This document shows, piece after piece, positions 1 to 10,067 of a DNA stretch of 64,000 nt. How positions within the stretch are numbered: position 1 is the first letter of the stretch; every line of letters begins with the position of its first letter. This stretch comes from an uncultured Selenomonadaceae bacterium (GTDB taxonomy: Bacteria > Bacillota > Negativicutes > Selenomonadales > Selenomonadaceae). The notes under the pieces are model-generated. The model was not told where the DNA came from. It was given only the letters and a program-made list of their open reading frames with translations, and did not search any database. The stretch spans positions 62,001-126,000 of the forward strand of contig CAJOHN010000005.1 in the NCBI GenBank assembly GCA_905234235.1, in the 5' to 3' direction. A program made the position numbers and the translations under genes.

Positions 1-681
1 CGACACGTCAGAATTTGCGGCTTTGAAGACGGCGGCAACTTCGTCGGGCGGATTCGCTAACATACCGCCCTTAATCGGCTCCATGATGACAATCGGCTTG
101 CCATGCTTGCGAGCGACTTCATAACAACCGCGCGATTGAATGGCAGGATTTTCCCAGTCAGCGTAATTTATTTGGAGCTGAACAAATTCTGCTTCAGGGT
201 GCGCCGTTAAAATTTCGTCGAGTTCAGCGGGCGTCGAGTGGAATGAAAAGCCTACGTGTTTAATTTTGCCCTCGCGTTTTTTCTCCGCGACGAAGTCCCA
301 CATCTTAAAGCGTTCAAAAAATTCCGTACGCGTTTCGCCGAGATTGTGCAGGAGATAAAAATCAAAGTAGCCCGCGCCCGTTTGACGTAACGACGTTTCA
401 AATTGTGCGATTGCGTCTTCGCGAGTCTTGCAATTAATCCACGCCGCATTTTTTGTTGCCAACTGAAATTTTTCACGCGGATAACGCTCGACTAACGCCT
501 GCCGGATTGCGTCCTCACTGCCGGGATATGCCCACGCCGTGTCAAAATACGTGAAGCCCTTCGACAGGAATAAATCGACCATCTGTTTGACTTGCTCAAG
601 GTCAATGGTCTCGTCGTTGAGTCGCGGCAACCTCATCAGCCCGAAGCCCAACTTTTTAATTTCTTCGCCGAGATAAGCCAT
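1..681 (-). CDS. aldo/keto reductase, 3' end truncated by window edge
   Basis: Minus-strand translation MAYLGEEIKKLGFGLMRLPRLNDETIDLEQVKQMVDLFLSKGFTYFDTAWAYPGSEDAIRQAL...FDFYLLHNLGE; AKR motifs. Not in the ORF track because it is open at the window edge. Confidence 0.85.
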   Translation of the reverse strand, partial: MAYLGEEIKKLGFGLMRLPRLNDETIDLEQVKQMVDLFLSKGFTYFDTAWAYPGSEDAIRQALVERYPREKFQLATKNAAWINCKTREDAIAQFETSLRQTGAGYFDFYLLHNLGETRTEFFERFKMWDFVAEKKREGKIKHVGFSFHSTPAELDEILTAHPEAEFVQLQINYADWENPAIQSRGCYEVARKHGKPIVIMEPIKGGMLANPPDEVAAVFKAANSDVS

Positions 682-735
682 GTTAAAATCTCCCAAAAAA
701 AATTTTACACACACGCTGATTTTATCATTTGAAGT

Positions 736-1113
736 TTACTTTTGGTCAAGGTCGGGACGCAAATTTTTCGCGCCGCCCAAGTACACGTGATGAATTTTAT
801 TTTGCTCCTTATCGGTTTCCGCCAAGACTAAAACGCGAACGCAACGCGCCAAAGAATCCTCAACTGCAGGCTCTCGCGTGTCGAACAGCGGCACTAATCT
901 CAAGGCGGGCAGTTGTCTTATGGCGGAGCTCGGAAAGGCGGCTGTTAAATCTTCCGTCGTCGAAAAGATTATCGCGCCGATATTTTCTGCTCTCAATTCG
1001 TTCAGCGATAAAATTTTAGTGACGAGATGCCGCGCAGATTGCCAAATTTTTTCCTTTGAATTTTCGTCGACCGTAACCGCGCCCCGAATCCCGCGCATTG
1101 CCATTGAAACCAC
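736..1113 (-). CDS. aroH: chorismate mutase, AroH type
   Basis: MRGIRGAVTVDENSKEKIW...ENIGAIIFSTTEDLTAAFPSSAIR...VPLFDTREPAVEDSLARCVRVLV is typical of monofunctional AroH. Confidence 0.9.
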   Translation of the reverse strand: MVSMAMRGIRGAVTVDENSKEKIWQSARHLVTKILSLNELRAENIGAIIFSTTEDLTAAFPSSAIRQLPALRLVPLFDTREPAVEDSLARCVRVLVLAETDKEQNKIHHVYLGGAKNLRPDLDQK

Positions 1114-1116
1114 TCC

Positions 1117-2190
1117 TTAAATCTTGTACTTCTCTTTTATCTGCAACTTGACAGTCTCATTCGCCAAAAAGTCGTCGTAGCTCGAAATTCTATCAACCGT
1201 ACCTTGCGGCGTGATGTCGATTATTCGATTGGCGATGGCGCGGATAAATTCTCTGTCCTCGTCGACAAAAATAATCGTGCCGGGAAATTCAGCCAAACTT
1301 TTCTCCAAAGCCTCAATCGTCGGCAAGTCGAGGTTGGCAGTCGGATTGTCAAGCAATAAAAAATTCGCCGTGCCGTCCGCTAACTTTTCAAACTCAGCCT
1401 TAGCCGCCGCGCCCGTGTATACTCTCGGCAAGTAAAAAATTTTCGCGCCGTCAGAAAATTCTAACCGCCCGCGTTGACAACCGCCCGTCGTGTCGTGATT
1501 CTGATAAGCCGTCGCCAAAGCCTTAAGCAATTTCGATTTGCTACGCTCGTTGCGCCCGACGAACGCTACCTTTTGCCCCTGCCGTATCGTGAAACTTACA
1601 TCTTTGAATAAAGGCTCGCCGTCGCGGTGTTTAAGTAAACTGTTCGCCTCAAGGACAGCCGGAACTGCGCCCGATGGCGTCGGCGGTAAAAGCTCCGCGC
1701 AATTAATTTTTATCGGCTCAATTTGTTCGTCGCCCAACTTAATCAATCGCGAACAAGTTTCCTTCAAAAAATATCTGTCGCTGCTGACGATGACGCTCGT
1801 TAAAGCTTCGTGTTCGTTTAGGAATTTTATCAGCCAATCGACGCCATCCGCGTCAAGATTTTTAGTCGGTTCGTCGAGGAGTAAAATTATATCGTTATCG
1901 CTGAGTCCGCGCAGTGCCCGCTTAAGTTTTTCAATCGCCGACATCTCCGCCATGCGCACTTCCGAAAAATCGGCGTAGACATTCCCGTTGACCGAATGAA
2001 CTTCGCCCGAAATTTTAACGTCGCCCGCTGAAGGCATGATTCGCCGCGCCATGATGTCCAGCAAAGTAGACTTGCCCGAACCTTCGCCGCCGACTACGCC
2101 AACTTTCTCTCCGCGTCCAATTTCTAAGTCTAAGCCCGAAAATATTTCGCGCTTGCCAAGTTTCAGTTCCAGATTTTTTATTTGTATCAA
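1117..2190 (-). CDS. ABC-F-like duplicated ATPase, short and degenerate
   Basis: Two NBD halves; Walker A GGEGSGKST and Walker B IILLLDEPTKNLD in the first half; second half degenerate (GRNERSKSK, LLLDNPT). Confidence 0.75.
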   Translation of the reverse strand: MIQIKNLELKLGKREIFSGLDLEIGRGEKVGVVGGEGSGKSTLLDIMARRIMPSAGDVKISGEVHSVNGNVYADFSEVRMAEMSAIEKLKRALRGLSDNDIILLLDEPTKNLDADGVDWLIKFLNEHEALTSVIVSSDRYFLKETCSRLIKLGDEQIEPIKINCAELLPPTPSGAVPAVLEANSLLKHRDGEPLFKDVSFTIRQGQKVAFVGRNERSKSKLLKALATAYQNHDTTGGCQRGRLEFSDGAKIFYLPRVYTGAAAKAEFEKLADGTANFLLLDNPTANLDLPTIEALEKSLAEFPGTIIFVDEDREFIRAIANRIIDITPQGTVDRISSYDDFLANETVKLQIKEKYKI

Positions 2191-2206
2191 GATTTTTCAC
2201 TCCCTT

Positions 2207-2971
2207 TTATTCAGCCAACTTGATGAACGGGGCAGTATAATTGAAATCGACATATTCGACGGCGTGCGGATTCATTTCGAGGTCGCGCAGGAAATCTTCA
2301 GTGAGACGTGCCTTTTCGTCGAGACGTTCCAATTTCCCGATACGAATCTGAACCGGTCGCTCCGTCGCGCTGTACATGACGATATAATCCGACTCGACAA
2401 TCGCAATTTCGGACAAAAGATTTAAAGTTTCCTCGTCGAGCCGCTGAAGGAAGTCGAGAATTTTTTTGACGTGTTCATCCTCCACCGCGTCGCCGATATA
2501 CAAATCGCGAACCGCCGCGCCCGTTATCATCGGGATTTGCATCGTCTTCAAAGTTTTGTAGCTGTCGATAATCACGCCGTTACGGTCGAGATCGAGGTAG
2601 CCGTAATCGCATGACACTGTTGCCAACGGTCGCCGCTCCTTTATTTTTATTTCGAGGGTGTGCGGCAATTTTCGGCGGACGCTTACCTCCTCAATGCGTA
2701 AATCTTTCGACAGGCGACTTTGTACAACGTCAGTCTCCAAACGGAAAAGTTGTTCGCCCATGTAAATGCCGCCGACGCGCAGAATGTCTTCCTCCGTCAA
2801 ATATTTTGCGCCGTCAAGTTTTATTTCGCTGAGTGTGAAGAACGGCACGTAGACAAAGAAACCAAGCACCGCCGCGCTTACGACAATAAAAATTAATCCT
2901 CTGAAGAATCGCCTTAAACTTCGTCGACGCCGACGCCTTATCACAGCCATAACTTCACCCCTTTGCACCAA
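2207..2971 (-). CDS. ftsQ: cell division protein FtsQ/DivIB (POTRA)
   Basis: N-terminal basic stretch plus one TM, FTLSEIKLDGAKYLTEEDILRVGGI POTRA pattern, next to murC. Confidence 0.85.
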   Translation of the reverse strand: MVQRGEVMAVIRRRRRRSLRRFFRGLIFIVVSAAVLGFFVYVPFFTLSEIKLDGAKYLTEEDILRVGGIYMGEQLFRLETDVVQSRLSKDLRIEEVSVRRKLPHTLEIKIKERRPLATVSCDYGYLDLDRNGVIIDSYKTLKTMQIPMITGAAVRDLYIGDAVEDEHVKKILDFLQRLDEETLNLLSEIAIVESDYIVMYSATERPVQIRIGKLERLDEKARLTEDFLRDLEMNPHAVEYVDFNYTAPFIKLAE

Positions 2972-2980
2972 GCTGAACTT

Positions 2981-5302
2981 TTAAAAATCGGCGAGCCCAA
3001 GAATTTTTTCGCACAGTTCGGGGAACTCAATGCCTGCCGCTCTTGCCGCGTCGGGAACTAAAGAAGTTTCCGTCATGCCGGGCACCGAGTTGACTTCGAT
3101 AACGTAAGGAACATTTTCCTCCGACAACATCATATCGACGCGAGCGACGCCTGCGCATTTACAAATTTTGAACGCCGCAATCGCGAGGCTCTGAACTTTG
3201 GCGGTTAATTCTTCGGGAATCTGCGCGGGGACAATGTGCGTCGACATGCCCTTAGTGTATTTGGTTTTATAATCGTAGCGACCGGTTGTAGTGGTAATTT
3301 CAATGACGGGCAAAGCTTCCGCCTCGTCCTCGTTGCCCATAACAGCAACCGTCAACTCGCGCCCCTTAATAAATTCCTCAACCAAAATCTCGTCGCCTAA
3401 AGCAAATGCGTTATCAATCGCCTCGTCAATGTCCTCAGAATGCTCAACGATACTCACGCCGATACTCGAACCCTGCGCGGCGGCTTTAATCACGACGGGC
3501 AAGCCGAATTTCTTTTCAATGTCTGCGGCAAGTTCCTCTGTCCTGTCGACTTCGCGATAAACAGTAAACTTTGGCGTAGAAATCTGCGCGGAGTTCAAGA
3601 AATGTTTCGTGGCGACTTTATCCATAGTCAGCGCGGCGGCAAGCACTCCCGAACCCGTGTAGGGAATTTTCATCATATCGAGCGTGCCTTGAATCAAACC
3701 ATCCTCTCCGTATTTGCCGTGAACCGCGTTGAAAACGATCGCGCAATTTTTTTCTCGAATGGTACCGGCAAAAGTCTGCGGATTAAGTTCCAAAAGTTCG
3801 ACGTTGTAATTTTTAGATTTGAGAGCGTCGGCAACAGCCTTACCCGTGCGCCGCGAAACTTCCGCCTCCGTAGAAGTCCCGCCGCATACGACGACAATTT
3901 TTTTCCGGCTCCAATCCTTAAGTTGTTCCAAAAGTTCTTCGCCCGTCTTGTAAATATCGCCCGCGCCCATCGTGATAACTAAATCGCCCGCCGTCAACTG
4001 GTCTTTAATTGCGGCGGCAATGTTTTCGCGCTTCGGGATATACGATACCGCTTGATTAGTCGTGCTTAAAACTTCTTGCAGAATCGACTCGCCACTCACG
4101 CCCGCAATTTTTTCTTCGCCCGCCGAATAAACATCAGTCAAAATCAACATGTCGGCATTCTTAAACGCGCCGCCAAATTCCTTAAGCAAAAGTTGAGTGC
4201 GACTGTATCTGTGCGGTTGGAAAATGCAAACGACTTTGTTAGGCTTAGTCTCGCGGGCGGCTTTTAATGTCGCGGCAATTTCGGTCGGGTGGTGCGCGTA
4301 ATCGTCGACGACTAAAATATTTCTGACACGCCCTTTAACTTGGAAACGTCTCTTCGCGCCGTGAAAGTTGCTTAAGCCTTCGGCAATGCGTTCAAAGCTC
4401 ACACCAACCTCCAAAGCCGTCGCGATTGTCGCCAATGCATTCAAGACGTTATGCCGCCCGTGAATCGCCAACTGAATCTTACCTAACGTATCCGCGCCGT
4501 GCACAACTTCAAAATTAACTCCCTTAGTCGTCGTGCGAATGTTCCGCGCAGTATAATCAGCCTCGTTATCAATCGCGTAGGAAATAATTTTGCGGTCGAT
4601 ACCCTTTGCAAGCCCGCGCAGATTATCATTGTCGTAGCAAAGAATCGCAACGCCCGAATCGCGTTTGATATTCTCGATAAAAATTTTGAACGCGGCGCGA
4701 ATCTTCTCAATCGTGCCGTAATGGTCGAGGTGGTCATCTTCAACATTGGTGACGACGGCTATCGCGGGCTTAAGTTTGATAAAGGAGCCGTCGCTTTCAT
4801 CCGCCTCAGTGACAAGCCAATCACTTTTGCCGAGAATCGCACCCGTGCCCAAGTCAGTACTTTCGCCGCCGATTATTATTGTCGGGTCGACGCCCGCGCT
4901 GTGCAGAACGTAACCAATCATCGAAGTCGTAGTAGTTTTCCCGTGCGAGCCCGCGACTGCAATTCCTTTCTTGGCGTTAAGAAGATAGGCGTTGATGTCG
5001 GAGCGGTGGAGCTTCGGGAGCTTGAACTTACTCGCCGCGATTATTTCGGGATTATCGGCGGGGATAGCCGACGAGCAAACAATCGCTTCTACGGGGTTGC
5101 CTTTATCGTCGAGAATATTTTTAGCTTTATGCCCGACGAAAACTCTCGCGCCGAGATTTTTAAGCATGTCGAGCGTCGGAGAATCTTTAGCATCGGAGCC
5201 GCTGACTTCAAAGCCGCTTTCAATCAAAATTTTAGCGAGCGCACTCATGCCCACGCCGCCTATTCCTATAAAATGAAATTTCTTCAAGCCGTCAAGTTTC
5301 AA
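2981..5302 (-). CDS. murC-ddl: MurC-Ddl fusion: UDP-MurNAc-L-Ala ligase / D-Ala-D-Ala ligase
   Basis: HFIGIGGVGMSALAKIL and AGSHGKTTTTSMIGYVL (MurC) followed in frame by VVCGGTSTEAEVSRRTG...GSSIGVS...YVIEVNSVPGMTETSLVP (Ddl). Confidence 0.92.
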   Translation of the reverse strand: MKLDGLKKFHFIGIGGVGMSALAKILIESGFEVSGSDAKDSPTLDMLKNLGARVFVGHKAKNILDDKGNPVEAIVCSSAIPADNPEIIAASKFKLPKLHRSDINAYLLNAKKGIAVAGSHGKTTTTSMIGYVLHSAGVDPTIIIGGESTDLGTGAILGKSDWLVTEADESDGSFIKLKPAIAVVTNVEDDHLDHYGTIEKIRAAFKIFIENIKRDSGVAILCYDNDNLRGLAKGIDRKIISYAIDNEADYTARNIRTTTKGVNFEVVHGADTLGKIQLAIHGRHNVLNALATIATALEVGVSFERIAEGLSNFHGAKRRFQVKGRVRNILVVDDYAHHPTEIAATLKAARETKPNKVVCIFQPHRYSRTQLLLKEFGGAFKNADMLILTDVYSAGEEKIAGVSGESILQEVLSTTNQAVSYIPKRENIAAAIKDQLTAGDLVITMGAGDIYKTGEELLEQLKDWSRKKIVVVCGGTSTEAEVSRRTGKAVADALKSKNYNVELLELNPQTFAGTIREKNCAIVFNAVHGKYGEDGLIQGTLDMMKIPYTGSGVLAAALTMDKVATKHFLNSAQISTPKFTVYREVDRTEELAADIEKKFGLPVVIKAAAQGSSIGVSIVEHSEDIDEAIDNAFALGDEILVEEFIKGRELTVAVMGNEDEAEALPVIEITTTTGRYDYKTKYTKGMSTHIVPAQIPEELTAKVQSLAIAAFKICKCAGVARVDMMLSEENVPYVIEVNSVPGMTETSLVPDAARAAGIEFPELCEKILGLADF

Positions 5303-5316
5303 GTTATTTTTACCTC

Positions 5317-6408
5317 CTAAGTCAAGTCTAAGATTAAGTCCGCGATTTCGTTTGCGGCGTTGGGTTTGCCGAGTGATAAGCTTGCCGCCGCCATTGATTT
5401 TAATTTTTCGGGCGAGACTAAGAGTTCGTCGAGGTTTTTTTGTAAAAGTTCAGCCGTCAAATCTTTATTGAGAATCATGCGAGCGGCTCCCGCCTCGACT
5501 AAAGATTTTGCATTGAATTCTTGATGATTTTCCGCCGCGTAAGGATACGGGATTAAAATTGCCGGAACGCCTCGCGCCGTCAATTCTGCCAAGCCCGTTG
5601 CACCTGCGCGGAAGATTGCTAAGTCAGCCATCGCCATAGCTCGCGGCATGTTGTAAAGGTAGGGAACAATTTTTATATTGGGCGCGTCGAGGTCGGCTAA
5701 TTTTTCTTTGACGGAATCGAATTCGCCCTTGCCCGTGACGTGAAGGAACTGCGCGGAATTTTTTTTGGCCGCCGCTTTTAAAACGTCAATCATCGCGTTG
5801 TTGATACTGCGCGCCCCGCGACTGCCGCCTGAAATTAAAACTATCGGCTTATCGTCGGTGAATCCGAATTCTTTAAGCCCGTCGATTTTTTTAGCGGCGA
5901 GGACTTCCTTGCGAATCGGGTTGCCGGTGTAAGTCGTCTTATCGGCTGGGAAATTTTTCAAGGCGTCGCGAGTGCCGACGGCGATTTTACTGACGAACTT
6001 GGACAGAATTTTATTGGTGACGCCCGCGACGGCATTTTGTTCCTGAATCAACGTAGGAATTTTCATAAGGCTGGCGGCGAGGAGAATCGGTCCGCAGACG
6101 TAGCCGCCCGTCCCGACGACAACATTCGGCTTAAAATTTTTTACAATGTCGCTGGCAGATTTTATACTCCAAATTGCATTCGCGGCGCGAGAAATATTTT
6201 CCAAAGTAAAGCGACGTTCAAGCCCGCCCTCCAATTTCAGCGCAGTAAAATTTATGCCCGTCTTCGGGACGATGTCAGCCTCCAAACCTTTTTTTGTGCC
6301 GACGTATAAAAATTCTGCGTTGGGGCGTTTATCTTTAATTGCGTCAATGAGCGTCAGCGCAGGGTAAATGTGTCCGCCCGTGCCGCCGCCCGATACGATT
6401 ATTTTCAT
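5317..6408 (-). CDS. murG: UDP-GlcNAc transferase MurG
   Basis: MKIIVSGGGTGGHIYPALTL; GGSRGARSIN; AENHQEFNAKSLVEAGAA. Confidence 0.95.
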   Translation of the reverse strand: MKIIVSGGGTGGHIYPALTLIDAIKDKRPNAEFLYVGTKKGLEADIVPKTGINFTALKLEGGLERRFTLENISRAANAIWSIKSASDIVKNFKPNVVVGTGGYVCGPILLAASLMKIPTLIQEQNAVAGVTNKILSKFVSKIAVGTRDALKNFPADKTTYTGNPIRKEVLAAKKIDGLKEFGFTDDKPIVLISGGSRGARSINNAMIDVLKAAAKKNSAQFLHVTGKGEFDSVKEKLADLDAPNIKIVPYLYNMPRAMAMADLAIFRAGATGLAELTARGVPAILIPYPYAAENHQEFNAKSLVEAGAARMILNKDLTAELLQKNLDELLVSPEKLKSMAAASLSLGKPNAANEIADLILDLT

Positions 6409-7730
6409 AGTGCGTGAACAATCCTCTTAAAATCTCTGCCGCGCTCCTCGAAGTCGCTGTACATATCGAAACTCGCGCAGGCAGGACTCAACAATACAAC
6501 TTGCGGCGGACGAGAAATTTCTTTGGCGAGCGCAACTGCCCGCTCCATTGAATAGCCCGCCTCCAAAATTTTTTCGACTGCAAAACCATTTTCAACCGCG
6601 CAGGTTTTAAATCTTGCCGCCGCGTCTCCGACTAAAATTAAATAATCGACGCGCTCCTTGACGAGATTTAAAAATTCTGTAAGGTCAGTGCCCTTATCGT
6701 CGCCGCCCGCGATTAAAATTATATGCCCCGCAAAAGTTTCAAGAGCTTTAATCGCCGAATCGGTGTTGGTAGCTTTGGAATCGTTGTAATATTTCACGCC
6801 GCCAATTTCTCTGACGAATTCAATCCTATGTTCGACGCCTTGAAAACTTTTCAGCACGTTAGAAATTTTATCAGCCTCGACGCCCGCCAGATACGCCATA
6901 AGCGACGCCGCCAAAGCATTCTCGACATTGTGCCCGCCTTTAATTCCGAGTTCGTCAATCGTGCAAAGTTCGTGAGTGCCGTTAAATTTTATGACGAGCC
7001 GATTATTTTTTATGAACGCGCCTTCGCTAAGCTCACGTTGCCTGCTGAAGTATAAAACTTTGCAAGCGGCACGATTAATCATTTCGCGGGTACGTTCGTC
7101 GTCAAAGTTCAGAATCAAAAAATCTTCGGCGGTTTGTTGAGCAAAAATTTTCTCCTTCATGAGCTGATAAACTTCCATCGAGCCGTGACGTTTGAGGTGG
7201 TCGGGCGTGACGTTAAGAATCGCTGAGATGTGAGGTTTGAAATTTTTCGTCGCTTCCATTTGGTAACTTGAAATTTCTGCCGCGATACAGCCGCCCGCGC
7301 CGACTTCCAACGCAACTTCCGACAAGGGCACGCCGATATTCCCGCCGACGCCGACGCGAGAAAATTTTTCCTTAAGCAAAAGTCCAAGCAAAGTTACTGT
7401 CGTCGTCTTGCCATTGGTGCCGGTCACCGCGCAGATTGGAGACTTCGCTAAGTCGTAAGCAAGTTCAACCTCGCTGATAATCGGAATATTTTTACTCGCC
7501 GCTGACTTAAGCAGAGGAATTTTTATCGGGACGGCGGGCGAGACAATTATTTTATCAACGCCATCCAAAAGTTCATCGGTTTGTTTGCCAAGTTTTATTT
7601 CTATGCCGCGCAGATTAATGTCGAGTTCCGGCTTGCTGTCGCTTATAATTACTTGTGCGCCGCGTTCGCTTAAAATTTTCGCCGCCGCAATGCCGCTTCG
7701 TGCCGCGCCAATCACTAAAATTTTTTCCAT
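6405..7730 (-). CDS. murD: UDP-MurNAc-L-Ala-D-Glu ligase MurD
   Basis: VTGTNGKTTTVTLLG, NDSKATNTDS, overlaps murG start. Confidence 0.94.
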   Translation of the reverse strand: MEKILVIGAARSGIAAAKILSERGAQVIISDSKPELDINLRGIEIKLGKQTDELLDGVDKIIVSPAVPIKIPLLKSAASKNIPIISEVELAYDLAKSPICAVTGTNGKTTTVTLLGLLLKEKFSRVGVGGNIGVPLSEVALEVGAGGCIAAEISSYQMEATKNFKPHISAILNVTPDHLKRHGSMEVYQLMKEKIFAQQTAEDFLILNFDDERTREMINRAACKVLYFSRQRELSEGAFIKNNRLVIKFNGTHELCTIDELGIKGGHNVENALAASLMAYLAGVEADKISNVLKSFQGVEHRIEFVREIGGVKYYNDSKATNTDSAIKALETFAGHIILIAGGDDKGTDLTEFLNLVKERVDYLILVGDAAARFKTCAVENGFAVEKILEAGYSMERAVALAKEISRPPQVVLLSPACASFDMYSDFEERGRDFKRIVHAL

Positions 7731-7742
7731 TAAAAAGACTCC

Positions 7743-8696
7743 TCATAACATCGCCAAGCCGATAACGCCTGCTATAAGCCCGACCGTCCAGAATACGAAC
7801 ACGACTTTGACTTCCGACCAGCCGCCCAGTTCAAAGTGATGATGTAGCGGACTCATGCGGAAAATTCGCTTGCCCGTCGTCTGAAACGATATGACTTGCA
7901 AAATTACCGACAACGCCTCGCACACGAAGACAAAGCCGATTATCGCCAATAAAATTTCTGTGTGCGTTAAAATGCCGACCGCCGCGAATGCTCCGCCCAA
8001 TGCTAATGAACCCGTGTCGCCCATAAAAACTTTCGCCGGGTGGAAATTGAACTTTAAAAAGCCTATGCAAGCTCCGACCGTCGCCGCGCAGAAAATCGCT
8101 AAGTCTTCGTGCCCCGTCAATATACAAATCACAGCGTAACAACTCGCCGCTATCGCCATGCAACCGGAAGCCAAGCCGTCAAGCCCGTCCGTTAAATTAA
8201 CCGCGTTCGACGCACCAACCATTACAATCAGCATGAAAGGCAAATATAATTTCCCCGCGTCAAGCGTCGTGTCGATTATCGGCAACCAAATCGTCGGGCT
8301 GAAATTCGTAAGCAATTCGCTTGCTACAAACGTCGTGACGATTGCGATTATAATTTGCCCAAGAAGTTTGTATCGGGCGAGCAAACCTTGATTGTGCTTG
8401 CGGACGACTTTTAAATAATCGTCGATAAAACCTAAGATGAAATGTCCGAGCAGTATAAACAGCGCGATGAAAATTTCCGCATTCCAATCGGCGAAAACCA
8501 ACGTCGCCGCGACAATCCCCGCGATTAAAAATATCCCGCCCATCGTCGGCGTGCCGCTTTTCTTCTGATGACTTTTGGGACCTTCCTCGCGAATGCTCTG
8601 CCCAAATTTCAATCGGTGTAAAATCGGTATGCAAATCGGAGCCAAAATCATCACGACGACTGCCGCGACTGCTCCCGCTATTAAAATTTTTTCCAT
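7743..8696 (-). CDS. mraY: phospho-MurNAc-pentapeptide transferase MraY
   Basis: Multi-TM protein with GTPTMGG, NLTDGLDGLA, VFMGDTGSLALGG, PLHHHFEL. Confidence 0.95.
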   Translation of the reverse strand: MEKILIAGAVAAVVVMILAPICIPILHRLKFGQSIREEGPKSHQKKSGTPTMGGIFLIAGIVAATLVFADWNAEIFIALFILLGHFILGFIDDYLKVVRKHNQGLLARYKLLGQIIIAIVTTFVASELLTNFSPTIWLPIIDTTLDAGKLYLPFMLIVMVGASNAVNLTDGLDGLASGCMAIAASCYAVICILTGHEDLAIFCAATVGACIGFLKFNFHPAKVFMGDTGSLALGGAFAAVGILTHTEILLAIIGFVFVCEALSVILQVISFQTTGKRIFRMSPLHHHFELGGWSEVKVVFVFWTVGLIAGVIGLAML

Positions 8697-8708
8697 TAAA
8701 AATTTCCC

Positions 8709-10067
8709 TCAGATAAGCTCAATAATTTTTTCCATGTGCATGACGTGCGAAGCCTTGAACAAAATCGTATCGCCGTCGCGGACAAGTTCCAAAATTTTTC
8801 TAGCGGCGTCTTCGTGCGTGTCGAAGCTGTAAATATTTTTCAAACCGGCATCACGCGCCCCAGCCGCAATGAACTTGCCGAGCTCTCCGAGTGTTATTAA
8901 CGTGTCGAATTTGTATTCAACGAGATCCACGCCAATCTCCCTGTGAACTTTTTCGGAAATATTTCCAAGCTCCAACATGTCGCCCAAAACCGCGATTAAT
9001 CGTCCGTCATAAACCTCAGAAGTCGTCCGAATCGCTGCACGCATTGAAGCCGGACTCGCGTTGTAAGCGTCGTTAATTATCGTCAAGCCGTCGCGCCGAA
9101 TCACTTCGTAGCGCATTTTAGTTGTCGTCAACGTTGAAAAGCCGCGTTGAACTTCGGGCACCGTCAATCCGCAGGCATAACCCGCCGCTATCGCCGCCAA
9201 CGCATTCGAGACATTATGGCGACCGAGCATTGGGATTTCAAAATCATAATTTTTGCCGTGAAAGTCCAAAGTAAATTCCGTCGACACGCTACCGATTAAA
9301 ATGTCCTTCGCGACAAAATCCGCGTCCTTATCCAAAGAGTAAGTCAAAACTTTAACGCCGTCGCCCGCAATATTTTTCATTCCCAACGTGTGCTGATTGT
9401 CTGCGTTCAAAATAATCGTGCCGCCCGCTTGAATCGCCTCGACAAGTTCGCCCTTAGCCTTTGCGATATTTTCTATCGAGCCTAAAAGTTCAATGTGCGC
9501 CTCGCTGACGTTCGTGACAATGCCAATCGTCGGCTTAACAACTTCGGCGAGCGATTCAATCTGTCCAAGCCCGCGCATTCCGATTTCGACGACGGCGGCT
9601 TTATGTCTATCGTTGAGTTCAAGCAACGTCATCGGGACGCCGACCTCGTTATTAAAGTTGCCGGAAGTTTTTTGAACGTGCCCTAAGCCATTCAAAGCGG
9701 CGGCTGTTAAATCTTTAGTTGTCGTCTTGCCGTTGGAACCGGTGACTGCGACGATCGGAATTTGGAAACGGTCGCGCCAAGCTCCGGCGATTTGCCGATA
9801 AGCCTCCAAAGTATCGTCGACTTTCAAAACGATGCCGTCGGGAATTCTTTTAGCGGTTTTACTCACGAGAACTGCCAATGCGCCTTTTTTGAACGCGTCT
9901 TTAGCAAAGGATTCGCCGTTGCAATTCTCGCCTTTAAGCGCGACGAACAACATACCTGCTTTAATTTTCCTGCTGTCAGTGGAGACGCCCTCGAAAAAAA
10001 TTTCAGCGTCCGAATTTACTTCCGCGCCCGTAACTTGCGCGACTTCTTTTAAGCTTAACTTATCCAT
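8709..10067 (-). CDS. murF: UDP-MurNAc-tripeptide-D-Ala-D-Ala ligase MurF
   Basis: VTGSNGKTTTKDL, NDAYNASPASMRAA. Confidence 0.94.
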   Translation of the reverse strand: MDKLSLKEVAQVTGAEVNSDAEIFFEGVSTDSRKIKAGMLFVALKGENCNGESFAKDAFKKGALAVLVSKTAKRIPDGIVLKVDDTLEAYRQIAGAWRDRFQIPIVAVTGSNGKTTTKDLTAAALNGLGHVQKTSGNFNNEVGVPMTLLELNDRHKAAVVEIGMRGLGQIESLAEVVKPTIGIVTNVSEAHIELLGSIENIAKAKGELVEAIQAGGTIILNADNQHTLGMKNIAGDGVKVLTYSLDKDADFVAKDILIGSVSTEFTLDFHGKNYDFEIPMLGRHNVSNALAAIAAGYACGLTVPEVQRGFSTLTTTKMRYEVIRRDGLTIINDAYNASPASMRAAIRTTSEVYDGRLIAVLGDMLELGNISEKVHREIGVDLVEYKFDTLITLGELGKFIAAGARDAGLKNIYSFDTHEDAARKILELVRDGDTILFKASHVMHMEKIIELI

